From Bradyrhizobium sp. CSS354 (GTDB lineage Bacteria > Pseudomonadota > Alphaproteobacteria > Rhizobiales > Xanthobacteraceae): 64,000 nt of DNA. A program made the translations under genes and the position numbers. Location of the stretch: positions 1-64,000 of the forward strand of contig NZ_JAACFU010000008.1 in assembly GCF_029051725.1 (NCBI RefSeq), written 5' to 3'. Below, piece by piece: positions 17,263 through 24,826 of this stretch. Positions within the stretch are counted from its first letter, which is position 1. Every line of letters begins with the position of its first letter. The notes under the pieces are model-generated. The model was not told where the DNA came from, did no database searches, and saw nothing but the letters and a program-made list of their open reading frames with translations.

Positions 17263-17278
17263 AGTGATCTAGATCACT
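17263..17278. promoter_or_regulatory. Perfect 16-bp CRP/FNR-type palindrome
   Basis: AGTGATCTAGATCACT is a perfect palindrome containing GTGA-N6-TCAC, the half-site arrangement of CRP/FNR-family regulators. Its centre is 70 bases before the ATG of the DUF2147 gene, so a start site about 41 bases downstream would leave a 30-base leader, the class II activator geometry. Confidence 0.6.
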
Positions 17279-17340
17279 TTTTGCGATCGAACCGGGGCGT
17301 AAGCGTCGGTCCGGGGACCACCTGTTTCAGGAGACGCGAA

Positions 17341-18237
17341 ATGAGGAAGCTGTTGGCCACGGCCGCATTCCTTCTGGCGAGCACCGCTGCGCAGGCGCAG
17401 TACACCTTCGACTATGGCGGGCGTACCATCCGCATCGATCCCGACCGCGGCACGGTGCAAATCCCCGGCGTCTACGACAACACCGGCCAGGGCAAAGCGA
17501 AGAAAACCAAGAACGATGCCAAGGGGGCTCCAAAAGCGGACCCGCAGGCACCGCAACAAGCCAAGGCTGACCCGCAGGTGCCCGCCAATCCGGCGCCGGC
17601 CCCGGCACCTGTCACGGCGCCGCCGGCGGCCGAGCAGGCCCCTGTCCAAGCTCCCGTGGCCGTCGCGCCTCCTGCCCCGCCGGCGCCTCCGGCCACCACG
17701 GCTAACAATGCTCCGGCCGGAGACGCGCTGGTGCCGCCGCCTCAGCCGGCCCCAATTGCTGCCCCGACGGTGGCCGCAGTACCGCCCGCACCGCCTCCAC
17801 CACCTGCTCCGACGGTCGCAGCCGCGCCTCCGGCTCCGCCCCCCGTCCCGGCGCCTGCGCCTGCCCCCGTTCAGTCGGCTGCCGTCGCGCCGCCGGCTCC
17901 CGCAACCGCGCCCACGCGCGATCTCAATTCACCGCTCGGCGTCTGGCTCACTGAGGAGAAGGAAGGCAAGGTCCGGATCGAGCAATGCGGCAGCAATCTC
18001 TGCGGCTACTCGGTCGATTCGAAATCGAACCAGAATGGCGAGCAGGTTCTGATCAACATGAAGCCCGGCAAGGACCAGAACAAGGACCAGAAGTGGTCCG
18101 GCCGGATCCTCGATCCCAACTCCGGCTCGACCTACGATTCAACCATCGCGCTGAAGGGCACCGATCGCCTGCGCGTGCAGGGCTGCGCCTTCGGCGGCAT
18201 GTTCTGCGGCGGCCAGACCTGGACGCGGGTGAACTGA
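17341..18237 (+). CDS. Secreted proline/alanine-rich protein with C-terminal DUF2147 domain
   Basis: The 298-residue protein has a signal peptide (MRKLLATAAFLLASTAAQA), a short N-terminal segment, then about 130 residues of Pro/Ala-rich repeats (APAPVTAPPA, PPAPPPPPAP). The last 100 residues are a DUF2147 domain: LGVWLTEEKEGKVRIEQCGS, LCGYSVDSK, WSGRILDPNSGSTYDS and a closing Cys-containing FGGMFCGGQTW. DUF2147 is a small lipocalin-like beta-barrel found in secreted proteins. The linker may span the cell wall. The upstream palindrome suggests control by a CRP/FNR-type protein. Confidence 0.82.
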   Translation: MRKLLATAAFLLASTAAQAQYTFDYGGRTIRIDPDRGTVQIPGVYDNTGQGKAKKTKNDAKGAPKADPQAPQQAKADPQVPANPAPAPAPVTAPPAAEQAPVQAPVAVAPPAPPAPPATTANNAPAGDALVPPPQPAPIAAPTVAAVPPAPPPPPAPTVAAAPPAPPPVPAPAPAPVQSAAVAPPAPATAPTRDLNSPLGVWLTEEKEGKVRIEQCGSNLCGYSVDSKSNQNGEQVLINMKPGKDQNKDQKWSGRILDPNSGSTYDSTIALKGTDRLRVQGCAFGGMFCGGQTWTRVN

Positions 18238-18264
18238 CTTCGTGGTGACACTCTGACCGAGACA

Positions 18265-18287
18265 AAGGGCCCGCAATGCGGGCCCTT
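18265..18287 (+). terminator. Probable terminator of the DUF2147 gene
   Basis: AAGGGCCCGC (18265-18274) and GCGGGCCCTT (18278-18287) form a perfect 10-bp stem with a three-base loop 28 bases past the stop. The following sequence is only moderately T-rich (TCGCTTTCG). Confidence 0.65.
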
Positions 18288-18413
18288 CGCTTTCGCCCGC
18301 CAAATCGGCGACGTGCGCGAAATCACAGAGCCCGTCGCGCGCGTGATAGCCCTCACATCGCCGGTTCCGCGTCGATGTCACGATGCCCGCATGATCAACC
18401 CTAGGGGCGTGTC

Positions 18414-18764
18414 ATGAACGGATTTCGTAAGGCTCTCTTCGCCACCATCATCGTCATCGCGTTGCCGGCCGCGCAGGCAAGCGCCAGCACTTTCGACGGC
18501 GCATGGAATGTCCGTATTTCGTCGTCGAGCGAGACCTGCGGTAACGGCTCGACCGTCGCGATCGGTATCAACAACGGTCAGATCGCCTCGAGCAGCGCAA
18601 TGGTGACGGCATCAGGCCGCGTCGCGGACGCGGGCAGCATCAACGTCACCTTGAGCACCGGCATCAAGCGTGCCGTCGGCTTCGGCCGGCTCAGCGGCAC
18701 CTCCGGCTCCGGCACGTGGCGCGGCAGCATGTGCAAGGGCACGTGGACGGCGGAGCGGATGTAA
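18414..18764 (+). CDS. Small secreted hypothetical protein, 116 aa
   Basis: A signal peptide (KALFATIIVIALPAAQASAS) precedes a beta-rich mature domain of about 90 residues beginning FDGAWNVRISSSSETCG and ending GTWRGSMCKGTWTAERM. Two cysteines, early and late in the mature domain, could form a disulphide. The pattern of a W-containing first strand, glycine-rich turns and a final GTW strand recurs in secreted Bradyrhizobium proteins. The function is unknown. Confidence 0.7.
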   Translation: MNGFRKALFATIIVIALPAAQASASTFDGAWNVRISSSSETCGNGSTVAIGINNGQIASSSAMVTASGRVADAGSINVTLSTGIKRAVGFGRLSGTSGSGTWRGSMCKGTWTAERM

Positions 18765-18908
18765 GTGCTGTTGTCCCGGACGCGGTGCAGCGTGCAATGC
18801 CGCTCCGCAGAGCCGGGACCCAGCGTTCTTCGTGGGTCTCAAATCTCGGGGCCCCGGATGGGCGCCGCATCGCCTTGCGGCGACGCGTCTGGTCCGGAAC
18901 ACGAGACG

Positions 18909-19313
18909 CTAGCCGACCGCCGCCCCATACTCCGCGTCGGTCACCGGCTCCAACCAGGTCGAGAACACGCCGTCGAGCGCTTCCTGCATGGCGATGTGGG
19001 TCATGCCGTTGGTTGGCGACCCGCCGTGCCAGTGCAGCTCGCCCGGTGGAATCCAGACGGTGTCGCCGGGACGGATTTCGATGACGGGCCCGCCCTTGGT
19101 CTGGACCCGCCCGACCCCCGAAATCACATAGAGCGTCTGCCCGAGCGGATGGTGATGCCAGTTGGTGCGCGCGCCCGGCTCGAACGAGACGCGCGAGCAG
19201 TTCAGCCGCGCCGGCGCGGGCGCCATGATGACGGGGTCCTGCCAGACCGTGCCGGTGAAGTGTTCCCCGGGCGCACGACGGGTCGGCCGCGTGCCTGCAA
19301 CAGTGATCTCCAT
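18909..19313 (-). CDS. Cupin-domain protein
   Basis: The 134-residue single-cupin protein has motif 1 TNWHHHPLGQTLYVISGVGRV (two metal-binding His, then Gln) and motif 2 GDTVWIPPGELHWHGG with the final His. The metal site appears complete, so it may be a small metalloenzyme or a sugar/ligand-binding protein. It lies 25 bases downstream of the RraA-like gene on the same strand, most likely co-transcribed, and may act on the same class of metabolite. Confidence 0.85.
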   Translation of the reverse strand: MEITVAGTRPTRRAPGEHFTGTVWQDPVIMAPAPARLNCSRVSFEPGARTNWHHHPLGQTLYVISGVGRVQTKGGPVIEIRPGDTVWIPPGELHWHGGSPTNGMTHIAMQEALDGVFSTWLEPVTDAEYGAAVG

Positions 19314-19338
19314 TGGATTTACCTCACTTCTTTCCCGG

Positions 19339-20037
19339 TTACTTCTTGCTTGCGGCGTAGCGCGCCTTGGTCTCGGCGTTCATGGGATAGAGGCCCGGGA
19401 GCACCGCGCCATTGTTCACCTCGTTGACGATCCAGGCTTCCATCCGCTCCTGCTCGACACCCTCATTGAGCACGTGTTCGAGCATCGCCTGCGGGATCAG
19501 CACGCAGCCGTCCTGGTCGGCGACCACGATGTCGTTCGGGAACACCGCAACGCCGCCGCAACCGATCGGCTCGCCCCAGCCGACGAAGGTCAGACCGGCG
19601 ACTGACGGCGGCGCGGCATAGCCGTCGCACCAGACCGGCAGGTTGGTGCCGAGCACGCCCTCGACGTCACGCACGACACCGTCGGTGACGAGTGCGGTGA
19701 CGCCGCGCTTCATCATGCGCGCGCACAGGATGTCGCCGAAGATGCCGGCGTCGGTAATGCCCATGGCGTCGACCACGGCGATGCAGCCCTCCGGCATCGC
19801 CTCGATCGCGGTGCGGGTCGAGATCGGCGACGACCAGGATTCCGGCGTCGCCAGATCCTCGCGCGCCGGCACGAAGCGCAGCGTGAAGGCCGGTCCCACC
19901 AAGCGCGGCAGACCCGGGCGCAGCGGACGCGCGCCGCGCATCCAGATGTTGCGCAGGCCCTTCTTCAGCAGGACCGTGGTGATGGTGGCAGTGGTGATGC
20001 CGGCGAGGGTCTTGCGGGCTTCGGGGGACAGCGACAT
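19339..20037 (-). CDS. RraA-like family protein (aldolase/decarboxylase type)
   Basis: The 232-residue protein has the RraA/HMG-aldolase core: DAMGITDAGIFGDILCARMMKRGVTALVTDGVVRDVEG, with the Arg and Asp that bind pyruvate enolate and metal. True RraA (RNase E inhibitor) is near 160 residues; the longer length and the context with a cupin favour a metabolic role, such as a 4-hydroxy-4-methyl-2-oxoglutarate-type aldolase or a sugar-acid enzyme. The chosen start is ATG 20037 (MSLSPEARKTLAG); GGAG lies 13 bases upstream. It is divergent from the pxp genes. Confidence 0.75.
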   Translation of the reverse strand: MSLSPEARKTLAGITTATITTVLLKKGLRNIWMRGARPLRPGLPRLVGPAFTLRFVPAREDLATPESWSSPISTRTAIEAMPEGCIAVVDAMGITDAGIFGDILCARMMKRGVTALVTDGVVRDVEGVLGTNLPVWCDGYAAPPSVAGLTFVGWGEPIGCGGVAVFPNDIVVADQDGCVLIPQAMLEHVLNEGVEQERMEAWIVNEVNNGAVLPGLYPMNAETKARYAASKK

Positions 20038-20144
20038 GGAAACAGACGAGCTCCGGATGGGCGGGAAAGAACGCGCGCATCTTGCGGGGTGCGGGCCTTG
20101 CGTCAAGGGCCTAGAGGATACCAATCATGCAGGGCCGCAGCGCT

Positions 20145-20162
20145 GTTATGCGTCGCGATAAC
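20145..20162. promoter_or_regulatory. Dyad GTTAT-N8-ATAAC in the RraA-like/pxpB divergent region
   Basis: GTTAT at 20145-20149 and ATAAC at 20158-20162 form an interrupted palindrome in the 247-base intergenic region that must hold both promoters. The spacing suits a dimeric regulator of LysR or GntR type, but no regulator gene is adjacent. I saw nothing else in this stretch. Confidence 0.3.
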
Positions 20163-20284
20163 AAGGCTTTATCGTCTCCCCCTGCATTAATTTATTGGAC
20201 TTGCGGGCCCATTTACGCGAAGCAGGAACAAGCGGAGCTCAAGGCCGAGCCCGCGTATCTCCAGAAGCCCGATTTCGACAGCCC

Positions 20285-21016
20285 ATGTCCGCGACGCTTC
20301 CCCCGCCCCGCCTTCTGCCCAGTGGCGACAGCGCCGTCACGGTCGAGTTCAGCCGTACCATCGACGACGACGCCAACCAGCGCGTGCTGGCGCTCGACAA
20401 GGCGCTCGCAGCAAGCCCGATCGATGGCCTCACCGAGTCCGTGCCGACTTATCGCTCGCTGCTGGTGCATTACGATCCCGGCAAGATCGGCTTCGATGCC
20501 CTTGGCGAAAAGCTGCTCGCGCTCGCCAGCCAGCCGCTGCCGCCGGCGACCAAAGCGCGCCGCTGGCGCATTCCCGTCGCCTATGGCGGCGAGCATGGCA
20601 TCGACCTCGAGGACGTCGCGAAGGCGCTGAACACCACGCCCGACGACATCGTCGCGCGCCATGTCGCCGGCGACTATAAGGTCGCCATGATCGGCTTCAC
20701 GCCGGGGTGGTCCTATCTCAGCGGGCTCGACAAATCCCTGCAGATGTCGCGGCGGCAGAATCCGCGGCTGTTGACGCCTGCCGGCACGATCTCGATCGGC
20801 GGCATCCAGGCCGGAATCCAGTGCCTGGCAGCGCCGAGCGGCTGGCACCTGCTCGGCCGCACGCCGGTGCGGACCTATCAGCTCCACCGCAATCCGACCT
20901 TCCTCACCGAACCCGGCGATCGCGTGACGTTTTTCGCCGTCGACCACAAGACGTTCGAGGAACAGGACCGCGCCGCCGAAGCCGGCGAGATCATTGCCGA
21001 GCAGGTGGTCGCATGA
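20285..21016 (+). CDS. pxpB: 5-oxoprolinase subunit PxpB (KipI-like)
   Basis: PxpA, PxpB and PxpC together hydrolyse 5-oxoproline to glutamate with ATP. The 243-residue protein has the KipI features LLPSGDSAVTVEFS, then VAMIGFTPGWSYLSGL and LLTPAGTISIGGIQAGIQ. The ATG at 20285 gives the usual family length but lacks a good ribosome-binding site; a start at 20195 would add 30 unconserved residues. The following gene overlaps its stop by four bases (ATGA). Confidence 0.92.
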   Translation: MSATLPPPRLLPSGDSAVTVEFSRTIDDDANQRVLALDKALAASPIDGLTESVPTYRSLLVHYDPGKIGFDALGEKLLALASQPLPPATKARRWRIPVAYGGEHGIDLEDVAKALNTTPDDIVARHVAGDYKVAMIGFTPGWSYLSGLDKSLQMSRRQNPRLLTPAGTISIGGIQAGIQCLAAPSGWHLLGRTPVRTYQLHRNPTFLTEPGDRVTFFAVDHKTFEEQDRAAEAGEIIAEQVVA

Positions 21017-22050
21017 GCCGGCTCGTGATCGCCAGCATCGGGCCTGCAAGCACGGTCCAGGACGGCGGACGCCATGGAGCGCAGCGCTATGGCCTGACGG
21101 TCAGCGGCGCGATGGACCGCCTGTCGCTCGCGGCAGCGAACACGCTTGTCGGCAACGAACCGTTCGCAGCCGTTGTCGAGGTCGGCCCGTTCGGCGCCTC
21201 GTTCGCCGCGCGCGACGGTGCCGTGCGCGTCGCGATTTCAGGCGCGCCGCGCAATGCGGACATCTCCGGCAGCCCGGTCGCCATGGACACATCGGTGACG
21301 CTGAAGGACGGCGAGACGCTGACGCTGGGTTTTGCTCGCGGCGGGGCGTTCACTTATCTGGCGATCGAAAGCGGGATCAAGGGCGAGCCGGTGTTCGGCA
21401 GCCTTGCGGTCAACGCCCGTGCCGGTCTCGGCAGCCCCTACCCGCGCCCGCTGCAGGCCGGCGACGAATTCACCGTCGATGCCGCAAGCGGTGCACCGGA
21501 CCTGCGCATCGAACTGCCGAAGCCATCGAGCGGTCCGATCCGCGTCCTGCTGGGACCGCAGGACGACGAGTTCGACGACGCCAACAAGGCGCTGTTCCTC
21601 GACAGCGAGTGGAAGATCTCGGCGACCTCCGATCGCATGGGCTACAGGCTTGAGGGCCCTGCGATCAAGCATCTGCATGGCCACAACATCGTCTCCGACG
21701 GCACGGTCAACGGCAGCATCCAGGTGCCCGGCAACGGCGCGCCGATCGCGCTGATGATGGATCGCGGCACCTCCGGCGGCTACCCGAAGATCGCGACCGT
21801 GATCACGGCCGATGTCGGCCGTCTCGCGCAAACCTCGGCAGGAACCGCGTTCCGCTTCAAGGCGGTCAGCATGGCTGAGGCGCAGGACGAGGCGAGAAAA
21901 TTCGCGCAGCTGATCCGCAACCTGCCCGATCGCCTGCGCTCCGCCGACACCGTCGCGCTCAACATCGAAGCGCTCAGCGATGCCAACGTCGCGGGCTATG
22001 CTGTCAGTGCCATCGACGCCGGGACCTGGCAGGTTGCAGCCGAGCCGTAA
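21013..22050 (+). CDS. pxpC: 5-oxoprolinase subunit PxpC (KipA-like)
   Basis: The 345-residue protein belongs to the biotin-dependent carboxyltransferase/KipA family and is the second subunit of the ATP-dependent 5-oxoprolinase. Typical segments are LVIASIGPASTVQDGGRHG, YGLTVSGAMDRLSLAAANTL, VLLGPQDDEFDD, SDRMGYRLEGP and MMDRGTSGGYPKIATVI. The ATG overlaps the pxpB stop, so the two subunits are translationally coupled. Confidence 0.93.
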   Translation: MSRLVIASIGPASTVQDGGRHGAQRYGLTVSGAMDRLSLAAANTLVGNEPFAAVVEVGPFGASFAARDGAVRVAISGAPRNADISGSPVAMDTSVTLKDGETLTLGFARGGAFTYLAIESGIKGEPVFGSLAVNARAGLGSPYPRPLQAGDEFTVDAASGAPDLRIELPKPSSGPIRVLLGPQDDEFDDANKALFLDSEWKISATSDRMGYRLEGPAIKHLHGHNIVSDGTVNGSIQVPGNGAPIALMMDRGTSGGYPKIATVITADVGRLAQTSAGTAFRFKAVSMAEAQDEARKFAQLIRNLPDRLRSADTVALNIEALSDANVAGYAVSAIDAGTWQVAAEP

Positions 22051-22082
22051 ACGACAAGACGACCAGAGACGGAGAGCACCCC

Positions 22083-22853
22083 ATGAAGACGATCGATCTC
22101 AATTGCGATCTCGGCGAAGGTTTTGGCGCGTGGGAGATGGGCAACGATGCCGCCATGATCGACCTGGCGAGCTCGGTCAACGTCGCTTGCGGCTTCCACG
22201 CCGGCGATCCCGATATCATGCGCCGGACTGTCGAGCTGGCGAAGGCGCGCGGCGTCTCGGTCGGCGCGCATCCTGGCTATCGCGACCTGCACGGCTTCGG
22301 CCGCCATCCGATCGCGGGCCTGAAAGCCTCCGAGATCGAGAACCTCGTCGCCTACCAGATCGGCGCCCTGCAGGCGATCGCGACCGCGGCGGGCCACAAG
22401 GTCACGCATGTGAAGGCGCATGGCGCGCTCTCCAACGTCGCCTGCGAGGATGACATGACGGCGAAGGCGATCGCCGCCGGCATCAAGGCGGTCGACCCCA
22501 GCCTGATCTTCGTCGTGCTCGCCAATTCGAAGCTGGTGAAGGCCGGCGAAGCCGCCAATCTGCCGATGGTGCACGAGGTGTTCGCCGACCGCGCCTATGA
22601 GGACGATGGCAATCTCGTCTCGCGCAAGAAGCCGGGTGCGGTGCTGCACGACGCCAAGGCGATCGCCGACCGCGTGGTGCGTATGGTACAGGACGGCGCG
22701 GTGGTCTCGGTCACGGGCAAGGTCATCAAGATGCGCACCGACACGGTGTGCATCCACGGTGATACGCCGGGCGCCGTCGACATCGCGCGCGGTTTGCGGC
22801 AGGCCTTGAAGGATGCAGGGATCGAGGTCGCGCCGTTCAAGCGCGGGGCGTGA
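22083..22853 (+). CDS. pxpA: 5-oxoprolinase subunit PxpA (LamB/YcsF family)
   Basis: The 256-residue protein is a complete LamB/YcsF member: IDLNCDLGEGFGAW at the start, VNVACGFHAGDP, VSVGAHPGYRDLHGFGR, THVKAHGALSN and VCIHGDTPGAV. It is the catalytic subunit that opens the 5-oxoproline ring with PxpBC. It follows pxpC by 32 bases after GACGGAGAGCACCCC. The three genes in one operon give confidence in the assignment. Confidence 0.94.
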   Translation: MKTIDLNCDLGEGFGAWEMGNDAAMIDLASSVNVACGFHAGDPDIMRRTVELAKARGVSVGAHPGYRDLHGFGRHPIAGLKASEIENLVAYQIGALQAIATAAGHKVTHVKAHGALSNVACEDDMTAKAIAAGIKAVDPSLIFVVLANSKLVKAGEAANLPMVHEVFADRAYEDDGNLVSRKKPGAVLHDAKAIADRVVRMVQDGAVVSVTGKVIKMRTDTVCIHGDTPGAVDIARGLRQALKDAGIEVAPFKRGA

Positions 22854-23006
22854 TCAGAACGGGTGCACCGACAGCGTGCCGAACACGATCGCGGCGATAA
22901 CCGCGAAGGCGCTGTACATCGCGGCATGATGCACGCTCGCCCCGGTCCGCCGCGAGAGCGAACGCGCGTAGAAGTGCAGCCGGGCTTCCGCCGATAGTTC
23001 GCGCAT
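22854..23006 (-). CDS. Very small membrane protein, 50 aa
   Basis: The minus-strand ATG at 23006 has GGAG seven bases upstream. The product starts MRELSAEARLHFYARSLSRR, a positively charged amphipathic part, followed by one membrane helix (MYSAFAVIAAIVFGTLSV) and HPF at the end. A positively charged N-terminus before a single helix predicts an N-in orientation. Its stop abuts the pxpA stop, so the genes are convergent. No family is recognised. Confidence 0.6.
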   Translation of the reverse strand: MRELSAEARLHFYARSLSRRTGASVHHAAMYSAFAVIAAIVFGTLSVHPF

Positions 23007-23081
23007 GGTCGATCTCCAACGCCCCATATGCGGGATTATGAGGGATCAACCGGGGTGGCGGGCAAGAGACCCGCGGAAATA

Positions 23082-23113
23082 GCGATGCGGGTTCTCTGAA
23101 AACCCCGCATCGC
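23082..23113. repeat. Hairpin upstream of the 50-aa gene
   Basis: GCGATGCGGG (23082-23091) pairs with CCCGCATCGC (23104-23113), extended by TT/AA with a bulged C. It lies between the small gene start and the sulfite-reductase-like gene end on the minus strand. It may be a second terminator of the nirA operon or an operator. Confidence 0.45.
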
Positions 23114-23162
23114 AGGAGCAAATTCTACCCGCCCGCAGGTTCCGAGAATCTTATTCGTTCAA

Positions 23163-23190
23163 ATCCGAGCCAGTTGGAACCGGCTCGGAT
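23163..23190 (-). terminator. Terminator of the nirA-flavoprotein operon
   Basis: ATCCGAGCC (23163-23171) pairs with GGCTCGGAT (23182-23190), with extra pairing inside the loop, 17 bases past the minus-strand stop at 23207. Only a short T-run follows. Confidence 0.6.
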
Positions 23191-23206
23191 GACGGTGGGA
23201 TGACAG

Positions 23207-24826
23207 CTAGTAGACGTCAGCCTGGAAGCGGCCCGTCTTCTTGAGCTCGGCGACAAAACTGACGGCTTCGTCGGTCGAACGCGCCCCGAACTGGGCGACG
23301 ATATCGACCAGCGCGCGCTCGACGTCCTTGGCCATGCGCTTGGCATCGCCGCAGATGTAGAGATGCGCCCCCTCGGCAAGCCACGTCCATAGCTCGCGGC
23401 CGACCTCGCGCATGCGGTCCTGCACGTAGAACTTCTTCTCGCCGTCGCGCGACCAGGCCAGCGACATGCGCGTGAGCAGGCCCGAGGTCTTCATCGCGTT
23501 GAGCTCCTCCTGGTAGAAGAAGTCGCAATCGCTGCGCTGGTGGCCGAAGAACAGCCAGTTCTTGCCGGGCGCACCGGTCGCCTTGCGGTCGAACAGGAAG
23601 GCACGGAACGGCGCAATGCCGGTGCCGGGGCCGATCATGATGATCGGCGTCTTCGGATCCTGCGGCAGGCCGAAATTGTGCGCCTTCTGCACATAGACCT
23701 TGAGCTTCTCGCCCTCGGCGATGCGCTCGCCGAGGAAGGTCGAGGCGACGCCGATGCGCTTGCGTTTGCCGATCACGTAGCGCACGGAATCGACCGTCAG
23801 CGAAAGCTTCCCAGGCGTCGCATTGTGCGAGGACGAGATCGAATAGAGCCGCGGCTGCAGCGGCTCAAGCGCCTCGACGAAGGCTTCAGGATGCGGCCGC
23901 GTACCCGAAAACTTCTGCAGCGCAGCCATGACGTCGAGCGCGGCGGCGTCGCCATCGGGATCCTCGCCCTGCGCCAGTGCCCGTGCCCTCTCGCGCTGCG
24001 CGCCGCCGGTGATGAAGGAGAGCAGTTCGAACAGCGTGTCGGGCGCCGGCGAGAGCGAAACGTCGTCGATCAGCACCTCACGCAGCGTCTTGCCGTTGAC
24101 CTTCGTCGTGTGGGAGGCACCGAGCAACGCGATGACCTGGTCGACGAGGCCGAGCTCGTTGCGGGCGAACACGCCAAAACTGTCACCGACGACATAGTCG
24201 AGCTTGCTCTCGGAAAGATCGAACTCGACGTGATAGGTTTCCTTCTCCGACTTTCCCTTGTTGAGAAGACGGCGCGACAGGAAGGTCGCCGCAACAGGAT
24301 TGTCGCGCGAGCGGCCGGGCTCGGCGATCGTCACGGTCACGGCGGGGGCCGCCACCGCGTCGACCTTGTCGGACGCCTTGTCGCCAGCCTTGGCCGCCGG
24401 CGCCTTGTCCAGCTCTTCGTGCAGCGACTTCAGCATCCGCGCGGTTTCCTTGCCGCCGGGGACGCAGAGGTTGAGCCGCGCTTCACTGCGGCTCGCGATC
24501 GCCTCCGAATAGTCGTGGCAATTGTAGCCGCACTGCCCGCAATCCTGCTGCGCCATCGCCGCCATCATCTTGCGCCGCACGGGACGGCCTTCGGCGAGCT
24601 TCATCCGATCGGCGATCGGCATGGTCTGGTCGTGCCAAGGCGCTTCACCGTCGTCACCATCACCGGCTTGCATGACCGCGGCGCCCTGCTCGGCCGACAG
24701 CGGCGCGGCCGCGTCAGGCGACAGCAGCCCGGCAAAGAAGCCGTTCAGCCAGGAGCGCTGGGCGTCGGAGAACGGGGCGCTCGTGGGAATGATGTCGAGT
24801 TTCGGCGGAGGGCTGATCTGGTTCAT
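23207..24826 (-). CDS. Sulfite-reductase-type flavoprotein with N-terminal Fe-S motif, no FMN domain
   Basis: The 539-residue protein has a cysteine cluster at residues 96, 99, 103 and 121 (CGQCGYNCHDYSEA then LNLCVPGG), resembling the small 4Fe-4S domain of RnfB-type proteins. It is followed by a P450-reductase-like FAD and NADPH module: RLYSISSSHNATPGKLSLTV, GPGTGIAPFRAFLFDR, FFGHQRSDCDF and VYICGDAKRMAKDVE-like LYICGDAKRMAKDVE. The flavodoxin (FMN) domain of CysJ is absent. Its start overlaps the nirA stop, so it is a likely NADPH-dependent electron donor to the siroheme enzyme. Confidence 0.85.
   Translation of the reverse strand: MNQISPPPKLDIIPTSAPFSDAQRSWLNGFFAGLLSPDAAAPLSAEQGAAVMQAGDGDDGEAPWHDQTMPIADRMKLAEGRPVRRKMMAAMAQQDCGQCGYNCHDYSEAIASRSEARLNLCVPGGKETARMLKSLHEELDKAPAAKAGDKASDKVDAVAAPAVTVTIAEPGRSRDNPVAATFLSRRLLNKGKSEKETYHVEFDLSESKLDYVVGDSFGVFARNELGLVDQVIALLGASHTTKVNGKTLREVLIDDVSLSPAPDTLFELLSFITGGAQRERARALAQGEDPDGDAAALDVMAALQKFSGTRPHPEAFVEALEPLQPRLYSISSSHNATPGKLSLTVDSVRYVIGKRKRIGVASTFLGERIAEGEKLKVYVQKAHNFGLPQDPKTPIIMIGPGTGIAPFRAFLFDRKATGAPGKNWLFFGHQRSDCDFFYQEELNAMKTSGLLTRMSLAWSRDGEKKFYVQDRMREVGRELWTWLAEGAHLYICGDAKRMAKDVERALVDIVAQFGARSTDEAVSFVAELKKTGRFQADVY

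Noticed and set aside
19339..20037. Calling the RraA-like protein a ribonuclease E inhibitor
   Set aside because: It is about 70 residues longer than RraA and sits with a cupin gene, which suits a metabolic aldolase-type role better.
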